Shown piece by piece: positions 10,121 to 21,685 of a stretch of 64,000 nt of DNA. The notes under the pieces were generated by a model. It worked only from the letters and a program-made list of their open reading frames with translations. It was not told the origin of the DNA and made no database searches. This stretch comes from Bretschneidera sinensis. Lineage: Eukaryota; Streptophyta; Magnoliopsida; Brassicales; Akaniaceae. The number at the start of each line of letters is the position of its first letter. Position 1 is the stretch's first letter. Where the stretch lies: the NCBI GenBank assembly GCA_023935145.1, contig CM043699.1, positions 142,916,036 through 142,980,035 on the forward strand, given 5' to 3'. The translations under genes were made by a program, and so were the position numbers.

Positions 10121-12015
10121 GGATTCTTGCGCTATGTATCTCTCACTGCACTGTGCCAGGCAAAAACTTCTCCTAACCAAGACATCTAACAGAAACCGAA
10201 GACTTAAATGAGGAGAATTACATGCTTGTAATCTGTGATTTAAAGGATAAGAATTAAGGCATTAAAGAGTGAAACATTTGAGATAACATGGATTAATACA
10301 TTATAGATATGAGGTGTTATGAAGAAGATACAAGTCTATTTATTGTAAAGATTCAGGCACCCACAAATGAAAGAAACAAAAGCATTAAGTATGAGAGTTA
10401 ATGCATTAAACTCTTCGTATCAGTTCAGTCAACTGGGATTCTTGTGCTATGTATCTCTCACGGCACTGTGCCAGGCAAAAACTTCTCCTAACTAAGACAT
10501 CTAACAGAAACCGAAGACTTAAATGAGGAGAATTACATGCTTGTAATCTGTGATTTAAAGGATAAGAATTAAGGCATTAAAGAGTGAAATCATTTGAGAT
10601 AACATGGATTAATGCATTATAGATACGAGGTGTTATGAAGAAGATACAAGTCTATTTATTGTAAATATTCAGGCACACATAAATTGAAGAAACAAAAGCA
10701 TTAAGTATGAGAGTTAATGCATTAAACTCTTCGTATCAGTTCCGTCAACTGGGATTCTTGTGCTATGTATCTCTCACAGCACTATGCCAGGCAAGAACTT
10801 CTCCTAACCAAGACATCTAACAGAAACCGAAGACTTAAATGAGGAGAATTACATGCTTGTAATCTGTGATTTAAAGGATAAGAATTAAGGCATTAAAGAG
10901 TGAAATCATTTGAGATAACATGGATTAATGCATTATAGATATGAGGTGTTATGAAGAAGATACAAGTCTATTTATTGTAAAGATTCAGGCACCCAAAAAT
11001 GGAAGAAACAAAAGCATTAAGTATGAGAGTTAATGCATTAAACTCTTCGTATCAGTTCAGTCAACTGAGATTCTTGTGCTATGTATCTCTCACGGCAATG
11101 TGCCAGGTAAAAACTTCTCCTAACCAAGACATCTAACAAAAACCGAAGACTTAAATGAGGAGAATTACAAGCTTGTAATCTGTGATTTAAAGGATAAGAA
11201 TTAAGGCATTAAAGAGTGAAATCATTTGAGATAACATGGATTAATGCATTATAGATATGAGATGTTATGAAGAAGATACAAGTCTATTTATTGTAAAGAT
11301 TCAGGCACCCAAAAATGGAAGAAACAAAAGCATTAAGTATGAGAGTTAATGCATTAAACTCTTCGAATCAGTTCAATCAACTGGGATTCTTGTGCTATGT
11401 ATCTCTCATGGCACTGTGCCAGGCAAAAACTTCTCCTAACCAAGACACCTAACAGAAACCGAAGACTTAAATGAGGAGAATTACATGCTTGTAATCTGTG
11501 ATTTAAAGGATAAGAATTAAGGCATTAAAGAGTGAAATCATTTGAGATAACATGGATTAATGCATTATAGATATGAGGTGTTATGAAGAAGATACAAGTC
11601 TATTTATTGTAAAGATTCAGGCACCCACAAATGGAAGAAACAAAAGCATTAAGTATGAGAGTTAATGCATTAAACTCTTCGTATCAGTTTAGTCAACTGG
11701 GATTCTTGTGCTATGTATCTCTCACGGCACTGTGCTAGGCAAAAATTTCTCCTAACCAAGACATCTAACAGAAACCGAAGACTTAAATGAGGAGAATTAC
11801 ATGCTTGTAATCTGTGATTTGAAGGATAAGAATTAAGGCATTAAAGAGTGAAATCATTTGAGATAACATGGATTAATGCATTAAAGATATGAGGTGTTAT
11901 GAAGAAGATACAAGTCTATTTATTGTAAAGATTCAGGCACCCACAAATGGAAGAAACAAAAGCATTAAGTATGAGAGTTAATGCATTAAACTCTTCGTAT
12001 CAGTTCAGTCAACTG
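10121..12015. repeat. Six tandem 316-bp repeats
   Basis: The motif GGATTCTTGTGCTATGTATC (GCGCTATG in the first copy) recurs at 10121, 10436, 10752, 11068, 11384 and 11700. The array ends with the same GGGATT junction at 12011-12020. Spacings are 315, 316, 316, 316, 316 and 316 bp. Units match closely over their full length, with scattered substitutions (for example GGCAATG instead of GGCACTG in unit 4). Each unit contains a TTAATGCATTAA palindrome. No ORF is conserved. The array stops about 440 bp before the first SPH copy. Confidence 0.9.
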
Positions 12016-12453
12016 GGATTTAGTAATAAGAATAAAAGATTCAAGCACTATATTTGGCTTTAACGACCCACTAATGGTACCCATAGATTTAGGATTGCTA
12101 AGCATATAATTTTTCTTCAACAATAGATCCTTATGGAAAAAATTCCTATAAAGTTAATGGGTATATCTCCCGTCGGTATGTCAATTCTTACTTCAGTATA
12201 TTAAGTGTATACTTTGAAAAAAAAATACTAATAGTATATAACCTACTTTGAAAAAAACAGATCGATCAGCCTTGTTTGGGAAATAAATGAAGACTACCAT
12301 TCATCTTTTAGTAAGGTTGACCAATTGTAGTCAATTCTACTAATTAAATTCATTATGATCTTTATTTTCCATATAATTTCTCTCATTTTCTGTATCCTCA
12401 AAACAGAAAGAGCACTGTACAGGAAAACAGTAGTCCAATAATTACTTGCAAAA
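12016..12453 (+). promoter_or_regulatory. Upstream region of SPH copy 1
   Basis: The last ~130 bp align with the upstream DNA of the other SPH copies (CATATAATTTCTCTCATTTT, then AGTCCAAT and TTGCAAAAATG). Further upstream the similarity fades near 12320, and the 200-bp MITE present in units 2, 4 and 5 is absent. The TATA-like TATAATT is at 12372-12378, 82 bp before the start codon. Confidence 0.5.
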
Positions 12454-12907
12454 ATGTCTTACTCTAACATTTGGGCATGCTTCATTTTCTTTCTTGTCCT
12501 ATCGGATTTAGCACTAGCAGCTACAACATTACGGCCAGGAGATGATGAGTTTCATTCTTATTACAGGACATTTCAAAGGTTCGATGTTCACATTGTTAAT
12601 GGCATGAAAATTAATCAGAATCCAGTAGTTGTTCGTTGCAAAATCGGGAAATGACAATCTTAGTGATCATACATTAATGCCAGGTGATGACTTTCATTTT
12701 CATTTTGTAGTCGATTTCTTTGGAAGGACTCTTTTCTATTGCTACCGGTTTTGGGGGCCATTAAAGGCGAGCTTTGACGTTTTCAATCCAAAGTACGAGG
12801 GAAATTATTGTGAAGACACATCGGAATGCTTCTGGCAAGCGAGAGAAGATGGCTTTTACTTCAGCGTTGATAATAATACGTATACTAAAAGGCATGATTG
12901 GGCGTAG
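12454..12907 (+). pseudogene. S-protein homolog copy 1, frameshifted
   Basis: Starts MSYSNIWACFIFFLVLSDLA like the intact copies but gains one A in an A-run at 12640-12643 (GCAAAATCGG instead of GCAAATCGG). The frame therefore ends after RCKIGK at 12654. The rest of the domain continues in the next frame from about 12642 to a stop at 12905-12907, including HTLMPGDDFHFHF, the paired cysteines and FWQAREDGFYF. The conserved Trp of CYWFWG is Arg here. A homopolymer change could also be an assembly error. Because this copy is the most diverged and has a different upstream region, a real pseudogene is more likely. Confidence 0.85.
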
Positions 12908-13168
12908 CAATAATAGTGCATTAATGCTAATAAGAGTCAATTTCTCATTCCAATGAAACAATGTTTTTAAGAGGATAAAATAGTTGTTTTTAATTTATCA
13001 TAGAGTATTGTTATTGTCGTTTTTATTGCTACAAAACTAGAATATTAAGACTAGATGAAATAATAATTTTTTTAAGGGAAAAGGAGCAAATTTATTAAAT
13101 ATCAATACATCAATAACTTCATATATAATGCATGTGAACATAGTACTTTGTAGAACAGTTGTGAAAGG

Positions 13169-13205
<37 letters not shown>

Positions 13206-13762
13206 CGTTTTCATCTTTTTCCAATTCTAAAGTCAAAAAACCCCTCCCCAAAAAGATATCAATGACATAGTTTAAGGTGGCAAAATTTGACTCAACTCGA
13301 AAACGTGACTTGACTAGATCAGGTCCAAACTCGTCTCAACCCGAAAATGTATCAAAATAATATGACATGATCCTGACTCAATCTTAACCCGAGTGACCTG
13401 AAACTCTAATTCAAAATAACCCAAACCCAACCCGACTTGAACCCGAACAAGCCAAAACTCGAAACGACCCAACCTGAAATTATAATTTTTTTTATAAAAA
13501 ATTTAAAAGAATAATTCAATTTTTTAAAATGGGACTAATTGTGAAATAAAATAAATTATATCATAATTAATTAATTATGATTTACATGTCAACACGTGCA
13601 TGATTCCACATTCTATAAATATGAATAATCTCATAAGCTTCAAATCAAAATTTGAGGAGACTAGTAAATTTTGCATTGTTTTTCACATTACAATAAAATT
13701 TTATCTTTAACCGTCATGAAAAAATAGAATAGGCAATGAAAGACAAAATTCGGAAATATTTT
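12908..13762. other. SPH 3' flank with (TA)n tract and CCCGAA-rich stretch
   Basis: Holds the SPH 3' region, a TA microsatellite at 13170-13202, and at about 13300-13480 an imperfect run of ACCCGAAC/GACCCAAC motifs. All three recur in the same order after the SPH copies of units 2, 4 and 5. No coding is evident. Confidence 0.6.
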
Positions 13763-13849
13763 GGCCATGTTTGGGTTTCAATTTAAGCCAATTTGCTTTA
13801 AGTTGGCCAACTTGCTTTAAGTTGGCTTAAATTGAAACCAAACATGGCC
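13763..13849. repeat. Foldback hairpin, unit 1 copy (87 bp)
   Basis: GGCCATGTTTGGGTTTCAAT at the left is mirrored by ATTGAAACCAAACATGGCC at the right. This copy has 19 extra bp near the loop, a local duplication of the AACTTGCTTTAAGTTGG part. The version in units 2, 4 and 5 is 68 bp. Confidence 0.8.
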
Positions 13850-14292
13850 TATATTGCATTGTACAATTGATGCTCTTTGGTCAAGATTGGCATTGAAGCG
13901 TGCAGAATCCATGAATTTTCAGTTTGTTGTTGAAAATGTTGGAGGGAGATGCTTCTGAAGTTATAAAGCCCCTCCAAGACTTGTGTTTGACCCTGATTGG
14001 AGTATTATTTTGGACCTTAGATATATTTCTTTTGCTGTAAGCCGCACTAGACTATCAAGTCGGCTCCTAGGTGTACCAATTGATTTTGCAATGTGAAATC
14101 AGATTAAATAGATTGATTTATTCTATATCTGGTTTTATGTTTGGATATCTCAAGCACCAACTCTGCTTTTGCCCTCATGGTGAAAAATAATTAGTTATAT
14201 GGGCAATAATATGAAAATTATTATTTTTTTCATCAGTGATTGTCATGAAATATAGATTTATTGTAGGCTTATAATATTTTCGTACAATGTAG
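13850..14292 (+). other. Pre-exon region, unrecognised coding-like stretch
   Basis: Bases 13912-14095 read MNFQFVVENVGGRCF, stop, then SYKAPPRLVFDPDWSIILD with one stop. I do not recognise this protein. It is conserved in units 2, 4 and 5 and may be another captured exon. The remainder up to 14292 behaves as an intron ending TGTAG before the GRIM-19 exon. Confidence 0.35.
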
Positions 14293-14509
14293 GGCACTTA
14301 AGGAAGAGAAGTATGCTGCTCGTAGAGCAATACTGCCTGTGCTTCAAACTGAAGAAGATGAAAGGTAGATGATAGCTCTCTCCCTCCACACATGCTGATG
14401 CATTTTCCTTCTTAACTGATTTTTCTTTAGATTCGTTGGTGAAAAGGTCTACAATTCTGGGAGATGGATGCCCCCAGCAACTGGCGAGCTCCGTCCAGAT
14501 GTCTGGTGA
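14293..14509 (+). pseudogene. GRIM-19/NDUFA13 (complex I subunit) 3' exons, unit 1
   Basis: Two exon-like blocks with good splice sites: 14293-14364 ([20 protein letters not shown], then EDE and a split Arg codon, donor AG|GTAGAT) and 14431-14509 (acceptor CTTTAG, then FVGEKVYNSGRWMPPATGEL, RPDVW and TGA). This is the C-terminus of the plant homolog of GRIM-19/NDUFA13, an accessory membrane subunit of mitochondrial complex I. Plant homologs carry roughly 22 more residues between FV and the GE-x-VYNSG segment; these are missing here without loss of frame. The upstream exons encoding the membrane helix are absent, so this is a truncated genomic fragment. Retained intron structure rules out a processed pseudogene. 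Confidence 0.75.
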
Positions 14510-15131
14510 AATTATTTTGATTAGTGTTTCTTTGTGGTGAATATTTAATTGTCAGGAGCTGGTCTGGCTTCTCTTCATGCAAGTTTCGTGTGTTACTTGA
14601 TCTTGTTCTCTTGCTAGTGAAATAAAAATGTTGTAGCTAGAAACCTTCTTACGTACTTTAAGAATGCTGCCAGAACTTCTCAGTCAGCATCTTTCACTTG
14701 CGACTGAATGCTTGATTCAAAGGATCAAGATTGTATAAGCTGTGAAACACACATGTGGACTGTCAAATCTAAGAAGGGAATTAGGGATGAATCCAAGTCT
14801 TTATAGATGTTGAGATCTTTAGCTCTGGGCATGGGAAAACACGAGATGGAGAGAGAATGAATCTGCCTATTCTCTGTCCAAACAGAAATTGCAAACCCAA
14901 AATAACGAAAGCAAAAACAAAATCCATGGAAGGCTGATTAGCTAAATACTACTACATAATGGAAATGCTAATTGCATATAAAATGAATACAAACACTCTG
15001 AAGTTCCTTTTGCAAGAGGATTTATAGATTTTCTCCATAAGTTTCTCCGATTTTTTCTTCGATATCTCTCCTACAATTTGGTGTCTCTGATTCGTACAGC
15101 CTGAGAGAGAGGGAAGGAGAGGGTTGTGGAT
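14510..15131 (+). other. GRIM-19 3' flank
   Basis: Contains the presumed 3' UTR (around 14510-14640), then about 500 bp of conserved DNA without a convincing gene. At about 15131 unit 1 jumps from GAGGGTTGTGGATT directly into LTR B. In units 2-5 the same point is followed by the true LTR B junction, so unit 1 has lost roughly 480 bp here. Confidence 0.55.
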
Positions 15132-15448
15132 TTACAAACTTTGACCTAACATTTGCCCAACAATCCTTAACCCTTTTGCCACCATAGTTGGAAGACAACC
15201 TACTGCCACCACCAGCTACCGTCCAGTCCAGGAGGAGGGCCACCATGAATGGCATATGGAGACTCGTAACCTGAACCCGCGAGACAAGGGACAAGTTTTC
15301 CTCTTAGTTTTCTTGGCTTTTTCTTCAAGAAGTTAACGTAGTCTTGAATTCTAACATTTTCTAAGTTAAACTACGCTTCTTAAAGTTAATGTTTGGGTTT
15401 TGTTCGAGATAATTTGAGCTTAAATTTTTTAAGTTTGAGCTATGGAAA
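15132..15448 (+). mobile_element. LTR B, left fragment (unit 1)
   Basis: Matches bases 38266-38578 of unit 3, which lie inside LTR B. Its first ~390 bp are missing here. It ends in GGAAA at 15444-15448, the left target duplication of the Ty3 element nested in it. Confidence 0.75.
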
Positions 15449-15801
15449 TGTAATACCCGAATTTGTAAAGTAAGGTTAAATAAATACTTTAATAAATATG
15501 ACAAAGAGTTAAAATAATATAAATATTTTAAAATGTAAAAAAGTCAAATTTTAATATAAAAAAATTCTGCGACGTGGACATCTAAAAAAGAAATAAAAAA
15601 AAATGGATGTGAAATGTCGAGAGCCCAGAAGGAAGAAGAAGGCAAAAAATAGTTTTTAAAAAAAATATATATATATAAGACACATGGCAGCAAGTGGCAG
15701 GACCTGCTGCCAAGTGTAACAAAGGAGGTTGCATGCCCTCCAACAAAGCGAATTCGTGGAAGACTTTGGGGGGAGGCTGCAGACACATTTTTTTCAACTT
15801 T

Positions 15802-15859
<58 letters not shown>

Positions 15860-17620
15860 GTAAACATAATTTTTCAATTACAAATTTCATTTAGTTTTCT
15901 ACAAATCACTCTATTTCTTTAAACAATTGGGGATCCAAAAAAAATTTAAAGAGCAAAATTTTGAAGGAATTTACTACAGAATTTCATAGAGAGTCACGAA
16001 TAGCTATCAGAAAAGCAGAAGGTAATAATGTAGTGTTTATTTTTGAATTTTTAGCATTCATGAAATTTTCCCGAATTTGAAGTGGGAATTTTCAAAGGGT
16101 GTTGTTTATGAAGAAATAATTAGAAATTGAATACAAATATTATGTCAGGTGTTGGCGATCAACAACTAGGAGAAATTTCAGAGAAGAACGGGAAAGGCAA
16201 GAAGGTGATCCACGGGTAGCTTTAAGGGCTATGTGGTGAGTTTGATTTACTTTAAGTAATCTAAATAAAAATGAAAAAAAATCTAGTGATAATATTAAAA
16301 TAAATTATTAGTTTATGTTTTGGTGATACATAAAGATTTGGTTGATAGATATAATATGAATTTTGGACATGTAGAAAAATTATTAGGGGAGAAATAATAT
16401 TTTTGGAATAATAAGTTGATTTAATAATAAAAGTGATAAGTGGAATTCTTGATGAGCTATGGTTGATGTTTTGATACGAATTATGAGAAGATAAAATTTA
16501 GTGGATCTTGACAAGCTTTGATGGATGATTTGATGTGATTTGAGATGAAATTTAGTGGATTTTGACAAGCTTTAATTGATGATTTGATGTGATTTGGGAT
16601 GAGAGGAATTTAGTGGATTTTTATTTTATAATTTGAGAAAAATCATGATAGCCAATTTAAATATTTCAACTTCATGTGGTTTTTATATTACTGTTCATAT
16701 GCATATTTCATATAATTGTTCATATGCATATTAATTAAATAAGAGAACTGAAAGAATCGGGAAGGGGCCGGTTTAATTGAAAAACCGTGACAGTAGGTAT
16801 GTGCTGGAAATAAATCCGTGACAGCTGGGATAAGCTATAAAGAAAAGAACTGGGAGGGAGCCGGTCTAAGATAATAAAAACATGTCGACATGTGGGAAGA
16901 TGTTCCCATAATAATAATAATTCATGAATTGCATCTGTTTTAATTATTGCTTGCATTATTGAAATGCGGATGTGTGGTGTGTTATTGTGAATTTTATTTA
17001 TAGATGGTTGAGTCTCACAGAGAGACAGTTATGGTGATAAAAACCATCTAAATGGTAGATTTTATGATGTGAACCTCATTACGAGGAAATTTTGAGATAA
17101 TTGCTTAAGGTGAACCAACAAATAAGAAGAAGTGACTGATAGAGAATGGGATTTATGATTTTGTAGTGATAGTGAAATGCTAGTATCGAGTTGTATGAAA
17201 TATAAATGATAAAAATATTGAAAGGCCATTTATACAGATTGAATACTTCTAGTAAATTTATTTCACTGAGCTTGTAAGCTCATCCCTCATTATACAATGA
17301 TTTCAGGTAGCAGACAAGACAAATAGTCCGGTGAGTTGCGGTTCTGACGAAATTATTTTCTGTAAGTCAAGTATGTGCCAACATCTTCAGTCTAATGAGA
17401 AAATAAAATAAAAATTTATTTGTAAATATTTCTGCGTTTTGCATTGTATCTAATGTTTAAAGATTAGATTGATGTAACTCTCATGTTGAGGGTTTATGAT
17501 TGATGTAAAATTTTCTATTGGTGTTATTTATTTTTATTGTTGCATATATGTATCGTACCAAGATTTTCAAAATGTGGTGACACCGTCTCGGGGGTGGCCA
17601 ACCCGGGATGGGTTGTTATA
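15449..17620 (+). repeat. Ty3 element 5' LTR (unit 1)
   Basis: Runs from TGTAATACCCG to GGGTTGTTATA; the 3' LTR ends in TTACA. It includes a (GT)n(AT)n tract at 15803-15855 and lacks the 1-kb nested insertion found in the 3' LTR. Confidence 0.85.
15803..15855. repeat. (GT)n(AT)n microsatellite in LTR
   Basis: A GT run passes directly into an AT run. The same compound tract lies at the equivalent place of every full 3' LTR in the window, with a different length in each (22081-22165, 32609-32646, 41192-41252, 52351-52455, 63451-63491). Confidence 0.9.
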
Positions 17621-17624
17621 ATTT

Positions 17625-17636
17625 TGGTATCAGAGC
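17625..17636 (+). promoter_or_regulatory. Ty3 element primer-binding site (tRNA-Met)
   Basis: TGGTATCAGAGC lies four bases inside the 5' LTR end. Confidence 0.9.
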
Positions 17637-17718
17637 ATTAGGTTTTATGATTCTGTAGACTGCATAAAAAGTAAGAAAGTGGAAGATTAAAATAAATTAT
17701 ATTTTAAATAGTCTGAGG

Positions 17719-18870
17719 ATGACACGTAGACGTGCTAGAGCTAGAGTTAGAGTTGTTGATTTCAGAGGGCGTGGAAGGCCCCCAATATTTTTGACAAATC
17801 GAGGTTGAGTCTGAATTTGTGGTTCCTAAAAGGGCATGTGTTGATAATGTGATTGATATTAGTAATATAATTGATATTAGTAAAGTTATAAGAGAATCTG
17901 AAGTTGAAAGAGATGAGCTAAGATAAGCTCTTGCACATGCTCTTGAGAAGTGAATGTAATAGATGATAGAGTTGGTAGCCTATAGCATAGACATGATGAA
18001 CAGGCTAGAGCAGTGCCTGAGGTTGGTGTAAATCCCATAATGGTAGACGTTTAAAAAGGGGGAAAAATGAGTTTATGCATGAGATGCAGGGAGATTGTTA
18101 AGCTGAATGCTTTGTTGTTTAAGGGATCTATGAATCCTTTAAGCCTGAGTTTTGGGAGAAACATGTAGATAGATTATTTGGTATTTTTACTAGTAACTGA
18201 CGAGCATATGGTTGCTTTTTCTTCATTTGAGTTAGAAGGAAAAACTTTAGAATGAGGAGAGGATATTCTTCACAAGGTAAACGCAGATGTTAATAGACGC
18301 ATAACCTAGAATAGGTTTAAGGAGATATTTCTTGATAAATACTTTTCTTAGACCTTTAGAGCTCAATAAGATAGAGATTTTATTTATTTGAGGCAAATGG
18401 GTTGACTGTGGCTCAATATGATAGCAAACTTGTGGTTTCATCAATGGTTGTACCGAAAATGGTAGACCTAGAGGAGAGAAAGTGTAAGAGGTTCATAGAT
18501 GAACTATGTTTTAAGATTTGATCAAAACTATCTTACATGAGGCATATGAATTATTTCATATTAGTGAATATAACACTTCAGATTGAGAAGGATGTGTCGG
18601 AAATTAGAGGTAGGAGGAATTGGCGGAAGAAGTCTAGATTTGAGGAAGCTCGAGGTGGTACCAGTATAAGTGTGCAGCGTGGGAGACCACCCAGAGGAGA
18701 CGTTCCTTGTCACAAAGAACTTTAGTACAGAGTCAGAGGCAAGCAGAATCTGTTGCTTCTGTAGCTAAGAATGCTATTGGTGGGACTCTTAGATTTGGGA
18801 GATAGGTTATGGGAACTAGGAGTCATGGCAGAGAAAGTAAGTATGCCACTAAAGGGAAGTGGTAATCTGA
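17719..18870 (+). pseudogene. Ty3 gag remnant
   Basis: The start MTRRRARARVRVVDFRGRGR, a basic N-terminus, is followed by many stops and frame changes. A later open part, 18537-18725, has the basic RGRRNWRKKSRFEEARGG and QRGRPPRG, the gag C-terminal linker. A clear CCHC zinc knuckle cannot be assembled; a TA run at 18899-18916 lies near where it would be expected. Confidence 0.7.
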
Positions 18871-18975
18871 CGTATGATTAAGAGACAAAAGTTTGTCATA
18901 TATATATATATATATATTCAAATAAGACATTTATCCCATAATTGTTCTAATTTGAGGTGTTTGTATATAGAAAAG

Positions 18976-19320
18976 GTGGACATATCAATGTTGGTTAATC
19001 TTGGTGCAAATCATTCTTTTGCATCCAGTATTCTTATGAAGTCTGTTGAAGTATGTATTAGTCATTTGATGAAAAATATTTTTGTTGAAGTTCCCACAAG
19101 AAATAGAGTGATAATTATAAATGTTTACAAGGGTTGTGTGATTCGTTTCAGTGATAGAGAATCTGAAGCTGATTTATTATATGTGAAAATGATATAATTT
19201 CATTTAATTTTGAGAATGAATTGGTTATCGACGTATTATATCCGGGTTGATTTTTCCAGAAAGATTGTAGTGTTCAAGATATGGATATGAGGAGTATTTG
19301 GCATACATAATGGATTCTAG
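18976..19320 (+). pseudogene. Ty3 aspartic protease remnant
   Basis: The translation VDISMLVNLGANHSFASS matches the D-S-G-A-T-H-S-F type active site of Ty3 proteases, but the catalytic Asp-Ser is Asn-Leu here, so activity would be lost. RVIIINVYKGCVIRF and MNWLSTYY follow as in the family. A stop is at 19195-19197. Confidence 0.75.
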
Positions 19321-19383
19321 AAAAGAAAATAGGAAGTCATAAAAAATCTTGGTTGTGAAAGATTTTCATGATGTGTTTCGTGA

Positions 19384-20168
19384 TGAGTTGCCTAGATTGC
19401 CTCCCAGTAGGGAGATTTAATTCTCTATTGATGTGATACCAGGTTCATCACATATATCTATAGCACTCTACAGAATGACACTCGCTAAGTTGAGAGAATT
19501 GAAAGTTCAGCTTCAAAAGTTGTTAGAAAAACAACTTATTTGATTTAGTGTATCATCATGAGGAGCCCATGTAGAGTTTGTGAAGGAGAAAGATGGAACG
19601 ATGAGATTTTGTAAAGACTACAAATAGTTGAATAAGAACAAATACATTTTTCCAAGGATAAATAAATTTTTTGAGCAGTGCCAGGAGTGAGAGTGTTTTC
19701 TAAAATAAACCTAAGATCAAGTTATCAACAATTGAGGATAGAGAAGGGAGACGTGTCTAAGACTGCTTTTAGGACATATTATGGTCATAAGCTTTTTGTG
19801 ATGTCATTTGGATTAACTAATGTTACAGAAACATTCATGGACTGGATGAATAGAGTGTTTAAACTATATCTTAATAAGTTTATACTTGTATTTGACTTTC
19901 TGATATAATCTAAGAGAGAAGAACAACATGTGAAACACTAGACAGTGTGTTGGAGATTCTGAGGAGAGAGAAACTATATGCAAAGTTTTCTAAGTGTGAG
20001 TGTTGGTTGAATGAAATTACTTTCTTGGAACATATAAAATCGGGAAATGACATAACAGTTGGTCCACAAAAGGTAGATGTAATGTTAAGTTGGGAGAGAC
20101 CAACTAATGTGATTGAAATTAGAATCTTCTTGGGGTTAGCTGGTTATTATGGAAGATTCTTTTAAAAA
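19384..20168 (+). pseudogene. Ty3 reverse transcriptase remnant
   Basis: Segments in order: GSSHISIALYRMTLAKLREL, an EKDGTMRFCKDYK substrate-binding block, [79 protein letters not shown], then [20 protein letters not shown] ending at TAA near 20164. The catalytic F/Y-x-D-D box is gone: the nucleotides that would encode it are partly deleted (LVFDFLI then a stop at about 19906). Several other stops occur between 19384 and 19680. Confidence 0.85.
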
Positions 20169-21685
20169 TTTTCTATTATTGTAATACTGTTGAATAAGAC
20201 TAACCAAGATAGAGGTGAGATTTGTATGGTGAGGGAAGTGTGAGAAAAAAATTCCAATTACTAAAGTAGAAGTTGATTACAACTCCAGTATTGGTGTTTC
20301 CTTATGGTTATGAAGGATTTCTGGTGATAACTTATGCGTTGAGTAAAAAGTCTACAAGAAGGTTAACTACTATAGGGAGTCTTGATGTGAAATTGATAAT
20401 AGATTTAAAAGGGATGAGAATGAAATTGAATATAAGTGATAGGAGATCATGATTAACGAATATGGTTGTACAATCATCCATAGTAAATGTTTCAAAGATA
20501 CAATGTAGAGATGATGAGATAGAAAAGATTAAGCATTGAGTGCTTACTAGAAAGCAATATGAGTTCAAAAATTTGAAATGAGGGTATTCTGGGTACTGGA
20601 ATATGGATTTGTGTTCCCAATAATGCGAAGTTGAGAAAGGAGATAATGAGAGAGGCACATGATGATATAGATTGGATGCAACTATGTAACAATAAGATAT
20701 ATAGAGGATTAAAACAGAAATTTTGATCGTCAGGATTGAAGTAGGTTGTAGCTCAAATTGTGAGGTGGTATGGAGCACCATTAAGCATATTGTCAAATAA
20801 AGATGTTAGATTTACATCATGATTTTGGAGAGGCTTTCAGAAAGACATGGGTACACAGTTACAATTTAATATAATTTTTTCATGCTCAGATGGAAAGTAT
20901 TATTAGAGTACTAAAAGATATGTTAAGGGCAAGGTGATGAGTTTCTCAGTAAGTCAGGATGCTTACATGCCATCGATTGAAATTGCTTATAATAATCAGT
21001 ATCAAACTAGTATTGTGATGGCACTGATTGAGACAGTGTATGGCAAGAGGTGTAGTACTCCAGTATGTTGGGAAGAAATGGGAAAGAGAAATATGTATGA
21101 TCCATCAATCATTGAGTTAATAGCTGAGAGGATCAAATTAGTTAGAGAGAACCGTAAAGCAGTACAGAGTAGACCGAATAACTTTTAATAATAAAAGAAG
21201 ATCTCTTGAATTTCAAATAGGTGATTGGGTGTAATTAAAAATATCTCCATGAAAAAGTGTGTTGAGGATCAAAAAGAAAGAAAAGTTGAGTCTGGGGTAA
21301 GTGGCACCCTATGAGGTTGTTGAGAAAGTTGCGCTAGTTATGAATAGCCTGGATTTTCCTCTAGAGATGAAGCAGTGACATAAGTTGTTCCATGTTTTGC
21401 GTTTGCGGAAGTAATTACTTGATAAATCTCATAATATTTCTAACTAAGTTATAGCAATGTAGATAGATTGGACTTATGTACAAGTACCAGAGAGAATTTT
21501 AGATAGAAAAGAACAAGTTTGGTATAATAAAATAAAATTCATTAGTTTAAGTTCTGTGGCGGAATAAGGATGTTAAAGAGATTATGTGAAAGTGTGAAAC
21601 AATTATGAAGAAATATTATCCACATTTGTTTTTGGAGTAAAGTAAGGAAATTTCGGGGACAAAATTTTTATAAGGTGGATAGAGT
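20169..21685 (+). pseudogene. Ty3 RNase H, integrase and chromodomain-like tail remnants
   Basis: RNase H traces (PVLVFPYGYEGFLVITYALSK) at about 20285-20350 are followed by the integrase N-terminal part (LRKEIMREAHDDIDWM, 20632-20680). The frame then goes straight from VAQIVRWYGAPL to SILSNKDVRFTS. The metal-binding CC pair and the first catalytic Asp region that normally lie between these blocks are absent. The integrase C-terminal part is open at 20934-21188 (PSIEIAYNNQYQTSIVMA, YGKRCSTPVCWEEMGKRN). A chromodomain-like end (VPERILDRKEQVW) lies near 21480-21660, ending NFGDKIF just before the polypurine tract and 3' LTR. Confidence 0.8.

Noticed and set aside
11068..12015. CRISPR-like interpretation of the regular 316-bp repeats
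   Set aside because: Whole 316-bp units are homologous, with no unique spacers, and the context is a plant nuclear genome.
12761..12961. Open frames overlapping the SPH genes on both strands (also 28294-28476, 46622-46804, 57723-57905)
   Set aside because: They are other-frame readings of the conserved SPH coding sequence, recur only because SPH does, and have no independent start context or recognisable domain.
15022..15294. 90-codon minus-strand frame spanning the GRIM-19 flank and LTR B
   Set aside because: It crosses a deletion junction private to unit 1. In units 3-5 the two halves are separated by about 480 bp, so it is a chance fusion.
20332..20796. 154-codon minus-strand frame, repeated at 39504, 50667 and 61763
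   Set aside because: It is antisense to Ty3 RNase H and integrase remnants, which explain the sequence. Its Leu/Ile/Ser-rich composition is typical of an antisense shadow.
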